Shown piece after piece: positions 1-7,525 of a DNA stretch of 64,000 nt. How positions within the stretch are numbered: the stretch's first letter is position 1; each line of letters opens with the position of its first letter. Source of the stretch: Spirosoma sp. 48-14 (lineage in GTDB: Bacteria; Bacteroidota; Bacteroidia; Cytophagales; Spirosomataceae); contig NZ_MKUD01000058.1 in NCBI RefSeq assembly GCF_001898575.1, positions 124,001 through 188,000 of the forward strand, in the 5' to 3' direction. The position numbers and the translations under genes are program-made. A model generated the notes under the pieces. The model did no database searches. It was not told the origin of the DNA and saw only the letters and a list, made by a program, of their open reading frames with translations.

Positions 1-1
1 A

Positions 2-301
2 TCAGTCGATAATGTAGTGGTCACCGATTTACTACCGGCCGGTCTGGAAGTTGAAAACCCGCGCTTAACCGAACCCCGCGATATGGACTGGATTCAGAAA
101 CCGTCCGTTCCCGACTATTTCGACCTTCGCGACGACCGTATCAATTTTTACACCTCGGCTACGGGCAGCGAGCAAACGTTCTATTACCTGGCCCGTGCCG
201 TTTCGAAAGGCCGTTTCGTAGTCGGCCCGGTCTCTGCCGATGCCATGTACAATAGCGAATACCGCAGTTATAATGGCGCCGGTACACTGATGGTGAAGTG
301 A
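2..301 (+). CDS. Alpha-2-macroglobulin family protein, C-terminal fragment
   Basis: The reading frame is already open at the left edge, so only about the last 99 residues of a larger gene are visible. The text (LLPAGLEVENPRL, then DLRDDRINFY, then YYLARAVSKGRFVVGPV and ending with AMYNSEYRS) matches the last domain of bacterial alpha-2-macroglobulins. These are large periplasmic or surface-anchored proteins that trap proteases and are often paired with penicillin-binding protein 1C. No start codon should be assigned here; a GTG at 17 is internal. The thioester and bait regions lie outside the window and cannot be judged. Family assignment is fairly good from the tail pattern, the exact subtype is not known. 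Confidence 0.75.
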   Translation, partial: SVDNVVVTDLLPAGLEVENPRLTEPRDMDWIQKPSVPDYFDLRDDRINFYTSATGSEQTFYYLARAVSKGRFVVGPVSADAMYNSEYRSYNGAGTLMVK

Positions 302-371
302 TGTACTTCAGCCACGGCCGACCATCCCAAACTCAGCGTATTGTTGACAACCAAAATCTCTAAACGAGTCT

Positions 372-397
372 CCCCTCTTCTGGTTTCAGGAGAGGGG
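372..397. repeat. GC-rich stem-loop in the 302-488 gap
   Basis: Eleven-base arms (CCCCTCTTCTG and CAGGAGAGGGG) pair with one G-U wobble around the loop GTTT. It lies 71 bases after the macroglobulin stop codon and has no T-run behind it, so a classical intrinsic terminator is not obvious. The rest of the 302-488 gap shows nothing else recognisable. It could help end the upstream transcript or be one more member of the small-loop hairpins seen elsewhere in the window. Confidence 0.5.
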
Positions 398-488
398 CCG
401 GAGCGGTCCGACGTAGCGGTGAGGTAAACAGCCCAACAAACATCTTCCCTAAGCAACCAGTTAACCCGTCAACTAACTAGCCCTACCC

Positions 489-1628
489 ATGCTATCCAAT
501 GCCGACATAGTGATTATTGGTGGTGGCCTAGCAGGGTTAACAGCCGGTATTCATCTTGCCCAGCATAATCTGCGTGTGATCTTGTTTGAGAAACTGGCAT
601 ACCCGCATCATAAGGTTTGTGGCGAATACGTATCCAACGAAGTACTACCTTATCTACACCAGTTAGGCATCTCGGTGGATGAATTAAATCCGGCACGAAT
701 CGGTCATTTTTCAATCAGTACGGTATCAGGTAATACAATTGAGAGCGCTTTGCCATTAGGAGGCTTTTCGGTAAGCCGATACGCACTGGATAACCATCTG
801 GCGCAAAACGCTGTTCAGTCGGGTGTAACGATCATCCAGGATGAAGTAAAGCGTATTTCATTTCAGGAGACTACGAATGTGTTTACCATCGAAACCGCTT
901 CCGGCACAAATTTCCATGCCAAAATCGCGATTGGGGCCTACGGGAAGCGGTCATTGCTGGACAAACAATTAAACCGGGCCTTTATCCAAAAAGAATCGCC
1001 CTGGCTGGGTGTAAAAGCACACTACAAAGCTGATTTCCCAGAAGGACTGGTATCGTTGCATAACTTTCATGGTGGATACTGTGGGTTATGTCAGGTCGAA
1101 AACGGCCTTGTCAATGCCTGTTATCTGGCTACCTATGAGAGTTTTAAAGCCTATAAAAACATCGACACGTTTCAACGTCAGGTCCTGTCGCAGAATCCGC
1201 ACTTAGCCCATTTCTTTTCAAACGCCCAACTCGCCTTCGACAAACCATTGGTTATCAGCCAGATTTCCTTCGCACCCAAACAACCTGTCGACACCCATAT
1301 ATTGATGTGCGGTGATACCGCCGGGCTTATTCATCCTTTGTGCGGCAACGGTATGGCTATGGCGATTCACAGTGCTAAATTGGTATCGGAACGGATTATT
1401 GCTTATTTTCATGGGCAACTAAAAGACAGAGCAGCTCTGGAAAAGAGTTATGCCCTTGCCTGGCGAAACGAGTTTATCAATCGATTAACCGCCGGGCGTC
1501 TTTTACAATCCCTTTTGCAACATCCCCTGGCTGCATCAGTTATGCTAAAAAGCCTCCAACTGACACCCAGCCTTTTGCCATTGATCATAAAACAAACCCA
1601 TGGGAAATTAATGGATAATGGACAATGA
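489..1628 (+). CDS. FAD-dependent oxidoreductase (UbiH/geranylgeranyl-reductase-like)
   Basis: 379 residues. The N-terminus holds the dinucleotide-binding motif IIGGGLAGLTAG, and the second FAD contact GDTAGLIHPLCGNG lies near residue 278, the arrangement of class A flavin monooxygenases and geranylgeranyl-reductase-like enzymes. It is the first gene of a run that continues with a methyltransferase and a type III polyketide synthase. By comparison with the Streptomyces srs genes (synthase, methyltransferase, flavoprotein), I infer ring hydroxylation or oxidation of a phenolic lipid to a quinone. Reduction of a double bond is the alternative. The last codons and the stop codon lie inside the left arm of a 26-base inverted repeat, so the repeat supplies the extreme C-terminus. 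Confidence 0.8.
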   Translation: MLSNADIVIIGGGLAGLTAGIHLAQHNLRVILFEKLAYPHHKVCGEYVSNEVLPYLHQLGISVDELNPARIGHFSISTVSGNTIESALPLGGFSVSRYALDNHLAQNAVQSGVTIIQDEVKRISFQETTNVFTIETASGTNFHAKIAIGAYGKRSLLDKQLNRAFIQKESPWLGVKAHYKADFPEGLVSLHNFHGGYCGLCQVENGLVNACYLATYESFKAYKNIDTFQRQVLSQNPHLAHFFSNAQLAFDKPLVISQISFAPKQPVDTHILMCGDTAGLIHPLCGNGMAMAIHSAKLVSERIIAYFHGQLKDRAALEKSYALAWRNEFINRLTAGRLLQSLLQHPLAASVMLKSLQLTPSLLPLIIKQTHGKLMDNGQ

Positions 1629-1808
1629 AAAATGGATAATGCCATTGTTATACCGCTGTGGTGTCGGTTTTAAGAAACCGACACGGTAAGGTTTCTCAAA
1701 ACCTTCATAAAGAAGCTAAACGAGGTTTTGAGAAACCTCACTGTGTCAGATGAAAGCATCTGACATCACGTAATTCATTTTACATTTTTCATTGTCCATT
1801 ATCCATTA
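1609..1808. repeat. 26-bp inverted repeat enclosing four tetraloop hairpins
   Basis: The arms at 1609-1634 and 1783-1808 are perfect reverse complements of 26 bases. Between them are four hairpins with perfect arms: 1661-1684 (10-base arms, loop TAAG), 1688-1705 (7-base arms, loop CTCA), 1722-1739 (7-base arms, loop TGAG) and 1744-1765 (9-base arms, loop AAAG). The left arm encodes the end of the flavoprotein and the right arm stops 3 bases before the methyltransferase ATG. No transposase frame is present. It fills the only large gap in the biosynthetic operon, so an effect on RNA stability or translation of the downstream genes is possible. Confidence 0.85.
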
Positions 1809-1811
1809 CAG

Positions 1812-2531
1812 ATGCCCTTAGATACTTCACACCGTACGAGTCAGGAAGAAGCGCTGGACGATTTTGAGTTGGCAGGTACTGATTTACGCGATGCATTAGA
1901 TAAAATTGCGACAATCAATCGGTGGTTGGGCGGTAATAAAATTACCCTTGATGGCATTCACTATTTACGTCAACACTGCTCTTCAACTACATCACTGACC
2001 ATTATCGACATTGGTTGTGGCAACGGGGATATGTGCCGGGCCATTGCCGATTACGCCAACCGTGAAAAGCTGACAATCAATATCCTGGGCATCGATGCGA
2101 ACCCCGACACCATTGCTCATGCACAGCTTTGCTCCAAAAATTACCCGACCATTTCGTATGCCGTTCAGAATGTGTTCGACGAGAGCTTCGCCAGCCTTCA
2201 ATACGATGTTGCCGTATGTACCCTGACGTTACATCATTTTTCGGATGCCGATATTCTCTCACTAATGGCCTTGCTGGCAAACAAAGCCCGGTTGGGTATC
2301 GTTATAAATGATTTGCACCGGAGTGCGCTGGCCTATCGACTGTTCCAACTGATTTGCTTCATTTTCCAGCTCAACGATCTATCAAGAGAAGATGGACTCA
2401 TCTCCATTTTACGGGGTTTCAAAAAAAACGAGTTAGAATACTATTCCCGGCAACTCCAACTAGCGAATTACCGTATTCGCTGGAAATGGGCTTTTCGCTA
2501 TCAATGGATTATTAAAAACCTATGTCAGTAA
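1812..2531 (+). CDS. Class I SAM-dependent methyltransferase
   Basis: 239 residues with the glycine-rich SAM-binding motif IIDIGCGNGDMCRAIADY near residue 60 and the later acidic motif LGIDANPDTIAHA. The sequence VCTLTLHHFSD is typical of the UbiE/Coq5-like and small-molecule methyltransferase fold. It overlaps the polyketide synthase gene by 10 bases, so the two are almost certainly translated together. I infer O- or C-methylation of the polyketide ring, as the SrsB-type enzyme does for alkylresorcinols. The start follows directly after the inverted repeat; the leader CATTACAG just before ATG is the outer edge of that repeat. Confidence 0.82.
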   Translation: MPLDTSHRTSQEEALDDFELAGTDLRDALDKIATINRWLGGNKITLDGIHYLRQHCSSTTSLTIIDIGCGNGDMCRAIADYANREKLTINILGIDANPDTIAHAQLCSKNYPTISYAVQNVFDESFASLQYDVAVCTLTLHHFSDADILSLMALLANKARLGIVINDLHRSALAYRLFQLICFIFQLNDLSREDGLISILRGFKKNELEYYSRQLQLANYRIRWKWAFRYQWIIKNLCQ

Positions 2532-3574
2532 AAATTACGTCAGTAGCAAAAGCCTTACCATCCAATTGGCGGGATACTTCCGATATTTTACCCTTTCTGG
2601 ATCAGTGGCTGGCCGGTCAGGATTCGCGGTTTCAGCGCAAGGTTAAAAAGGTATTTGAAAACGCGGCTGTTGACCGACGGTATTCCATTATGGGCCCTAC
2701 GGAGGTATTTACCAAAACCTCTTTTGAAGAAAAAAATGCCCTGTATGCCCGCGAATCCATCAAGCTGGCCGAAACCGCACTGACTAGTGCATTAGCCAAA
2801 ACCGACTGGGCTATTACAGACATCGATTTCCTGATAACGGTCAGTTGTACAGGCATTATGATTCCCTCGCTCGACGCGTATCTGATCAACAGTATGCACA
2901 TGCGACAGGATATTGTGCGGTTGCCCGTTACCGAAATGGGGTGCGTAGCTGGTATTTCGGGCATCATTTACGCCAAGAACTTTTTAAAAGCTAATCCGGG
3001 TAAACGAGCCGCTTTGCTGGCCGTTGAATCGCCAACGTCTACCTTTCAGCTGGACGATTTTTCAATGGCAAACATCGTTAGCGCAGCTATTTTTGGCGAT
3101 GGTGCTGCCTGTGTGCTGCTTTCGGCCAACGACAACGATTCTGGTCCTGAGATTCTGGCCGAGGAGATGTATCATTTCTACGATGCTACCCACTTGATGG
3201 GCTTCGACCTGACCAACACAGGTTTGCAGATGATTCTCGACAAGTCCGTAACCGAAACCATTGCCGCCCACTTCTCTGATATTATTTTCCCCTTTCTAGC
3301 CAAAAACAAACTGGCCATCGACCAGATTTCTCACCTGATTTTCCATCCGGGGGGGCGTAAAATTGTGGAAGTAGTACAGGAGCTTTTTGGGAAATTAGGC
3401 AAGAATATCGACGATACAAGAGAAGTATTACGCCTGTATGGTAACATGTCGAGTGCAACGGTACTTTACGTGCTTGAGCGCTTTATGGAACGCCAGCCGG
3501 AAAAAGATTCGTATGGGCTGATGCTTAGTTTTGGACCGGGTTTTTCAGCGCAACGGGTTCTGTTACGATGGTAA
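2522..3574 (+). CDS. Type III polyketide synthase (chalcone/alkylresorcinol synthase-like)
   Basis: 350 residues, the usual length for a type III PKS. The catalytic triad is visible: Cys141 in TEMGCVAGISG, His275 in IFHPGGRK and Asn308 in LYGNMSSATV. The C-terminal signature GFGPG-like segment reads SFGPGFSAQR. Such homodimers take an acyl starter and extend it with malonyl-CoA before ring closure. The downstream genes encode a carrier protein and chain-building enzymes, which suggests a long fatty acyl starter, so the expected products are alkylresorcinols, alkylpyrones or related phenolic lipids. It overlaps the methyltransferase by 10 bases and the reductase by 7. The family is very likely; the substrate is inferred. 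Confidence 0.92.
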   Translation: MSVKITSVAKALPSNWRDTSDILPFLDQWLAGQDSRFQRKVKKVFENAAVDRRYSIMGPTEVFTKTSFEEKNALYARESIKLAETALTSALAKTDWAITDIDFLITVSCTGIMIPSLDAYLINSMHMRQDIVRLPVTEMGCVAGISGIIYAKNFLKANPGKRAALLAVESPTSTFQLDDFSMANIVSAAIFGDGAACVLLSANDNDSGPEILAEEMYHFYDATHLMGFDLTNTGLQMILDKSVTETIAAHFSDIIFPFLAKNKLAIDQISHLIFHPGGRKIVEVVQELFGKLGKNIDDTREVLRLYGNMSSATVLYVLERFMERQPEKDSYGLMLSFGPGFSAQRVLLRW

Positions 3575-4365
3575 AGGAATTTGATGGACTGAATTATTGG
3601 GCCGTTATTCTGGGCGGCAGTTCGGGGCTGGGGCTTGCTACAGCGCACAAACTGGCGCAGAATGGTATGAATCTCTGCATTGTACACCGTACCCGTAAAG
3701 CCGACCAGATCGCCGTAGAAGCCGAGTTTAGCCAGATGCAGACCAATGGAATTTTAGTTAGGGGCTATAATCTGGACGCAACAAATGCCGAAAAACGGAA
3801 TAGTGTACTTGCCGAATTAACTGAGCTCTTGGGAGAGTCGGGAAAGGTGCGGGCGTTAATCCATAGCCTGGCCAAAGGCAATCTGAAACCAATGCTGGCC
3901 GAAAACCAGCCGGTACTTCAGCACGACGATTTTCAGTTAACCATTGACGCAATGGCCATTAGCCTGTATGACTGGACTAAAGACTTGTTGTCGGCCAACC
4001 TCTTTGCAACCGATGCCCGCGTGATTAGTTTTACAAGTGAAGGCAGTCAACGGGCCTGGAAAAACTACGCGGCTGTTTCGGCGGCAAAGGCAGCCCTGGA
4101 AGCCATTTCCCGGAGTATGGCTCTGGAACTGGCCCCGTCAGGAATCCGGTCCAACTGCATCCTGGCGGGCATTACCGATACAGCTTCGTTACGTATGATT
4201 CCGGGGTCCGACGCTTTGCTTTCGCACACCCAGCACCGAAATCCATTTGCCCGAACGACCCAGGCAACCGACATCGCCAATGTTGCGTATCTATTGTGTA
4301 CAGATGAAGCCGCCTGGATCAACGGAACCGTTATTCCGGTAACGGGAGGTGAACACCTTCAATAA
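3568..4365 (+). CDS. SDR family enoyl-ACP reductase-like protein (FabI type)
   Basis: 265 residues of a short-chain dehydrogenase. The cofactor site is LGGSSGLGLATA near residues 15-26. The catalytic pair is Tyr167 and Lys174, that is Tyr-x6-Lys as in FabI enoyl reductases, not the Tyr-x3-Lys of FabG ketoreductases. The IHSLAK segment also fits FabI. It would saturate the growing acyl chain on the operon's own carrier protein. No ketoreductase gene is present in the cluster, so either this enzyme also does that step or the housekeeping FabG is borrowed. Its stop codon is in the same frame as the next gene, only three codons before that gene's probable TTG start. Confidence 0.8.
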   Translation: MVKEFDGLNYWAVILGGSSGLGLATAHKLAQNGMNLCIVHRTRKADQIAVEAEFSQMQTNGILVRGYNLDATNAEKRNSVLAELTELLGESGKVRALIHSLAKGNLKPMLAENQPVLQHDDFQLTIDAMAISLYDWTKDLLSANLFATDARVISFTSEGSQRAWKNYAAVSAAKAALEAISRSMALELAPSGIRSNCILAGITDTASLRMIPGSDALLSHTQHRNPFARTTQATDIANVAYLLCTDEAAWINGTVIPVTGGEHLQ

Positions 4366-4374
4366 ACTAATCCT

Positions 4375-4821
4375 TTGCAGCACTTCGACCAGATCATCGC
4401 CCGATTACCCTACAGCAAACCGTTTCTGTTTGTCGACAAACTGCATTCCCTTGATGAAAATGGCGTTGAAGGCAGCTACACCTTTCCCGAAGATTCGACA
4501 TTTTACAAAGGCCATTTTATCAACAAGCCCGTCACACCCGGCGTTATTCTGACCGAGGTGATGGCTCAGATTGGGGTGGTTTGCCTGGGTATATTTTTAG
4601 CAACCGATACCCTGAACAGCGAAGTAGAGATTGCGCTTACGTCTACGCAGATCGACTTTTTTCGCCCTGTATTCCCTACCGAAACCGTTATCGTCCGATC
4701 TACAAAAGACTATTTCCGGTTTCATAAGTTAAAGTGTAAGGTCGAAATGCTAAACAGTAACGGCGAACTGGTTTGCCGGGGCACTATTGCCGGAATGATG
4801 AAACCCAACAATCATGCGTAA
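4375..4821 (+). CDS. 3-hydroxyacyl-ACP dehydratase (FabZ-like hotdog fold)
   Basis: 148 residues. The start QHFDQIIARLPYSKPFLFVD and the active-site His47 in YKGHF, followed by PVTPGV and Glu61, are those of FabZ-type dehydratases. There is no ATG in a sensible place: an in-frame TAA lies at 4363 and the first plausible start is TTG at 4375. It should remove water from 3-hydroxyacyl-ACP during chain building for the type III synthase. It overlaps the ketosynthase by 8 bases. The rare start may set a lower level than its neighbours or depend on coupling to the upstream stop codon. A housekeeping FabZ would normally sit with lpx genes, so a dedicated copy is the better reading. Confidence 0.82.
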   Translation: MQHFDQIIARLPYSKPFLFVDKLHSLDENGVEGSYTFPEDSTFYKGHFINKPVTPGVILTEVMAQIGVVCLGIFLATDTLNSEVEIALTSTQIDFFRPVFPTETVIVRSTKDYFRFHKLKCKVEMLNSNGELVCRGTIAGMMKPNNHA

Positions 4822-6088
4822 CCGAGTTGTTATTACAGGTTTGGGCGTTGTATCTCCGAACGGCGTTGGCATTCCCGACTTTCTGGAGGCCATCAAAACA
4901 GGCCGGAGCGGCATTACATACCATCAGGAGTTGGCTGACCTGAAATTCGCCTGCCAAATTGGGGGCATCCCCCCAGTAACCGAAGCACATAAGCGTCAAT
5001 ATTTCAGCGAGCTCCAGCTCCAGCAACTCAACAGCAGCGGCATTGTGTACGGTGTAATTGCGGGTATGGAGGCCTGGAAAAATGCGGGGCTGCCCGTTGC
5101 CGATGACGAACCCGACTGGGAAAGTGGTATTGTGTTCGGTACGGGTATTTTGGGTATCGACAAACTTAGGGAAGCCATTTATAAAGTCGATCAGGGGCAG
5201 GTCCGGCGGTTAGGAAGTACGGTTGTTGTACAAACCATGACTAGTGGTGTCAGTGCCTATCTGGCCGGTATGTTAGGCTGCGGCAATCAGATCAGTACCA
5301 ATTCATCGGCCTGTGCAACAGGTACCGAAGCCCTTCTGATAGCCTATGACCGTATTGCATCAGGTCAGGCGAAACGAATGTTGGCAGGAAGCTGTAACGA
5401 TCATGGGCCGTACATCTGGGGTGGCTTCGACGCTATGCGTGTGTTACCGTACCAATTCAATCAAACACCTGAACAGGCGTCTCGCCCGATGAGTGCAACC
5501 GCCAGAGGGTTTGTACCCGCCAGCGGAGCGGGAGCCCTGACCCTGGAATCGCTGGAAAGTGCACTGGCCCGGAATGCAACGATCTACGCTGAAGTACTGG
5601 GTGGGCATGTCAACTCAGGTGGGCAACGAGGAGGGGGCACGCTGACGGCGCCAAACTCGGTAGCTGTCAGTCGGTGTATTCAACAAGCGCTGCAGCAGGC
5701 TCAGCTTCCTCCCTCCGCTGTTGATCTCATCGACGGGCATTTAACAGCAACGAGTAAAGACCCGGACGAAGTAAGTGCCTGGTGCGACGCGCTGGGCCGA
5801 CGCGGAAATGATTTTCCCTATATTAACTCGCTGAAATCGATGGTGGGGCATTGCCTGAGTGCGGCCGGTAGTGTTGAATGTGTGGCATCGGTACTAGAAC
5901 TGCATCATGGATTTATTTACCCCTCCATCAATTCCGAAACTATTCATCCTGAAATCGCTTCATTGATCGATTCAGACAAAATACCTCAACAGCTAATTCA
6001 AAAAGATATTCAGGTCATTGCGAAGGCGAACTTTGGTTTTGGCGATGTGAATGCCTGTGCCATTTTGAAAAAATTTAACCTTGAATAG
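4814..6088 (+). CDS. Beta-ketoacyl-ACP synthase (FabF/KAS II-like)
   Basis: 424 residues, full length for a condensing enzyme. The nucleophile is Cys167 in NSSACATGTEA; the two histidines are His309 in IDGHLTATSKDPDEV and His346 in LKSMVGHCLSAAG, with the conserved Lys341 before it. The first histidine block departs from the common AHGTGT wording, which suggests a specialised branch rather than housekeeping FabF. The predicted role is elongating an acyl chain with malonyl-ACP. Together with the adjacent ACP it forms a small dedicated fatty acid synthase feeding the type III PKS. A chain-length-factor partner is not present. Confidence 0.88.
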   Translation: MRNRVVITGLGVVSPNGVGIPDFLEAIKTGRSGITYHQELADLKFACQIGGIPPVTEAHKRQYFSELQLQQLNSSGIVYGVIAGMEAWKNAGLPVADDEPDWESGIVFGTGILGIDKLREAIYKVDQGQVRRLGSTVVVQTMTSGVSAYLAGMLGCGNQISTNSSACATGTEALLIAYDRIASGQAKRMLAGSCNDHGPYIWGGFDAMRVLPYQFNQTPEQASRPMSATARGFVPASGAGALTLESLESALARNATIYAEVLGGHVNSGGQRGGGTLTAPNSVAVSRCIQQALQQAQLPPSAVDLIDGHLTATSKDPDEVSAWCDALGRRGNDFPYINSLKSMVGHCLSAAGSVECVASVLELHHGFIYPSINSETIHPEIASLIDSDKIPQQLIQKDIQVIAKANFGFGDVNACAILKKFNLE

Positions 6089-6091
6089 ACC

Positions 6092-6349
6092 ATGGAAAAT
6101 AAAGACGAACTGATTGCTACCCTCAAAAAAATCGTAAAGCCATACGTTCAGGATGAACAGGCGTTTCAGAACTTGACCGAAGACACTGACTTCATTAAAG
6201 ACCTGAAAATCAACTCAGCAAATCTGGTCGATATTGCGCTGGATGTGGAAGAGGCTTACGACATTGAGATTGATAACGAGTCGATGGAGCGAATGTTAAC
6301 CGTTGGGTCCGCTATTGAGATTATCAGGCAGAAACTCGAAGCCAAATGA
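6092..6349 (+). CDS. Acyl carrier protein
   Basis: 85 residues, acidic and helical as expected for an ACP. The likely phosphopantetheine attachment site is Ser42 in LKINSANLVDIAL; the usual Asp-Ser-Leu is changed to Asn-Ser-Ala, a divergent carrier consistent with a dedicated pathway. It begins 4 bases after the ketosynthase and overlaps the phosphopantetheinyl transferase gene by 4 bases, so carrier and activating enzyme are probably made together. It likely carries the growing acyl chain that later primes the type III synthase. Confidence 0.88.
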   Translation: MENKDELIATLKKIVKPYVQDEQAFQNLTEDTDFIKDLKINSANLVDIALDVEEAYDIEIDNESMERMLTVGSAIEIIRQKLEAK

Positions 6350-6963
6350 TCGGCAACGACATTGTTGATCTGACTCAGGCTCGAAAGGAAAGCAACTGGC
6401 ATCGAAAAGGCTTTTTGCAAAAACTTTTCACCGCCCACGAGCAATACCTTATCAACACGGCCGACGATCCAGAACGGATGGTCTGGCTGTTTTGGAGCAT
6501 GAAAGAAAGTGCTTATAAAGCGAATTTCCGCCAAACCAGGCTTCGCCGTTTTGCTCCCCAGAAAATTAGCGGCCAACTTACCGCTATAACCGAAACCGAA
6601 GCAACGGGCAGCGTTTTTTATGGACTTACCTACCAGACAAAAACCATTTTTACATCAAATTACTTAGCCACGTTAGCCTTTCCAGTGGCCGAACCTTCTA
6701 CGTATCAACAGGTCGTTATTCCACTCGAACACACAGACCATTTGTATCAATCGTCCCAGGTTCGGCAAAAGTTACTTCAGTATTATTCCAAAAATTTATC
6801 CGTTCCCCTATCCAGCCTTCATCTCAGCCAACAGGAAGATGGAATTCCTGATCTGACTATTGAACAGCCGTCCAGTCAATCTCTGGTTATTCCAGTCAGT
6901 ATGAGTCATCATGGCAGTTATGGAGCCTTTGCCCTTGGCTGGCTCACACACCAATGCAGCTGA
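6346..6963 (+). CDS. 4'-phosphopantetheinyl transferase superfamily protein
   Basis: 205 residues. MIGNDIVDL at the start gives the first metal-binding aspartates and WSMKESAYK at residues 50-58 is the second signature of the family. It transfers phosphopantetheine from CoA to Ser42 of the adjacent ACP. Overlap of 4 bases with the ACP gene supports a dedicated partner. The length lies between the short AcpS and the longer Sfp types. It is the last gene of the biosynthetic operon. The next gene, a carbonic anhydrase, has its own promoter-like element and is probably unrelated. Confidence 0.87.
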   Translation: MIGNDIVDLTQARKESNWHRKGFLQKLFTAHEQYLINTADDPERMVWLFWSMKESAYKANFRQTRLRRFAPQKISGQLTAITETEATGSVFYGLTYQTKTIFTSNYLATLAFPVAEPSTYQQVVIPLEHTDHLYQSSQVRQKLLQYYSKNLSVPLSSLHLSQQEDGIPDLTIEQPSSQSLVIPVSMSHHGSYGAFALGWLTHQCS

Positions 6964-6998
6964 TGTGATCGTATTCGTCGAACAGAACCGATAGCCAT

Positions 6999-7006
6999 TA
7001 TCTTTG
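6999..7006 (+). promoter_or_regulatory. TAnnTTTG promoter element before the carbonic anhydrase gene
   Basis: TATCTTTG is an exact match to the Bacteroidota -7 element. It ends 4 bases before the ATG at 7011, so a transcript starting at the usual distance would begin at or next to the start codon, giving a leaderless mRNA. A clear TTG at the -33 position is not visible, which lowers confidence. Confidence 0.4.
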
Positions 7007-7010
7007 CGAT

Positions 7011-7523
7011 ATGGCACTGATTAAATCTGTTCGGGGAAATACACCCCAGTTTGGCGACAACTGCTGGTTTGCCGATAATGCAACCATCGTGGGGGATGTG
7101 ACCATGGGTCGCGACTGCACGGTTTGGTTCAACGCTGTCGTTCGGGGCGATGTAAATTCCATCACTATCGGCGACCGAACCAACATTCAGGATGGGGCCG
7201 TTATCCACTGCACATATCAGCGATTCAAAACGACGATTGGCCATTACGTTTCCATTGCCCATAATGCCATCGTACACGGCTGTACGCTGGAAGATAATGT
7301 CCTGATTGGTATGGGAGCTATCGTGATGGACGGCGCCGTTGTTGGCCAGGGCAGTATTGTAGCGGCTGGTGCTATCGTTACCCAGAATACAATAATCCCT
7401 CCCGGCTCAATTTATGCAGGTAATCCGGCCCGCTTCCTGAAAGCCGTTTCGCCAGAGCAGGCCGAAATCTTCAAACGGACGGCCAACAACTACGTCATGT
7501 ACGCCGAATGGTTTAAAGAATAA
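7011..7523 (+). CDS. Gamma carbonic anhydrase family protein
   Basis: 170 residues made of left-handed beta-helix hexapeptide repeats. The three zinc ligands are visible: His66 (VIHCTY), His84 (IAHNA) and His89 (IVHGC), with Arg45 and Asp47 (VVRGDVNSI) as the conserved salt-bridge pair. Relatives are called YrdA, PaaY or CaiE; several are active carbonic anhydrases and others have unknown substrates. The catalytic Glu of the Cam loop is not obvious, as in most of the short CamH-like forms. It lies 2 bases from the HupE-like gene, so a shared transcript is likely. Confidence 0.87.
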   Translation: MALIKSVRGNTPQFGDNCWFADNATIVGDVTMGRDCTVWFNAVVRGDVNSITIGDRTNIQDGAVIHCTYQRFKTTIGHYVSIAHNAIVHGCTLEDNVLIGMGAIVMDGAVVGQGSIVAAGAIVTQNTIIPPGSIYAGNPARFLKAVSPEQAEIFKRTANNYVMYAEWFKE

Positions 7524-7525
7524 GT

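Noticed and set aside
1609..1808. Insertion sequence with terminal inverted repeats
   Set aside because: Only 200 bases long, no transposase frame, and no target-site duplication was recognised. A non-autonomous element remains possible.
2522..3574. Synthase gene as FabH or a DarB-type ketosynthase
   Set aside because: The Cys141-His275-Asn308 arrangement and LYGNMSSATV block fit type III polyketide synthases of the chalcone synthase group better.
3568..4365. Reductase as FabG ketoreductase
   Set aside because: The Tyr-x6-Lys spacing (167 and 174) is that of FabI; FabG has Tyr-x3-Lys.
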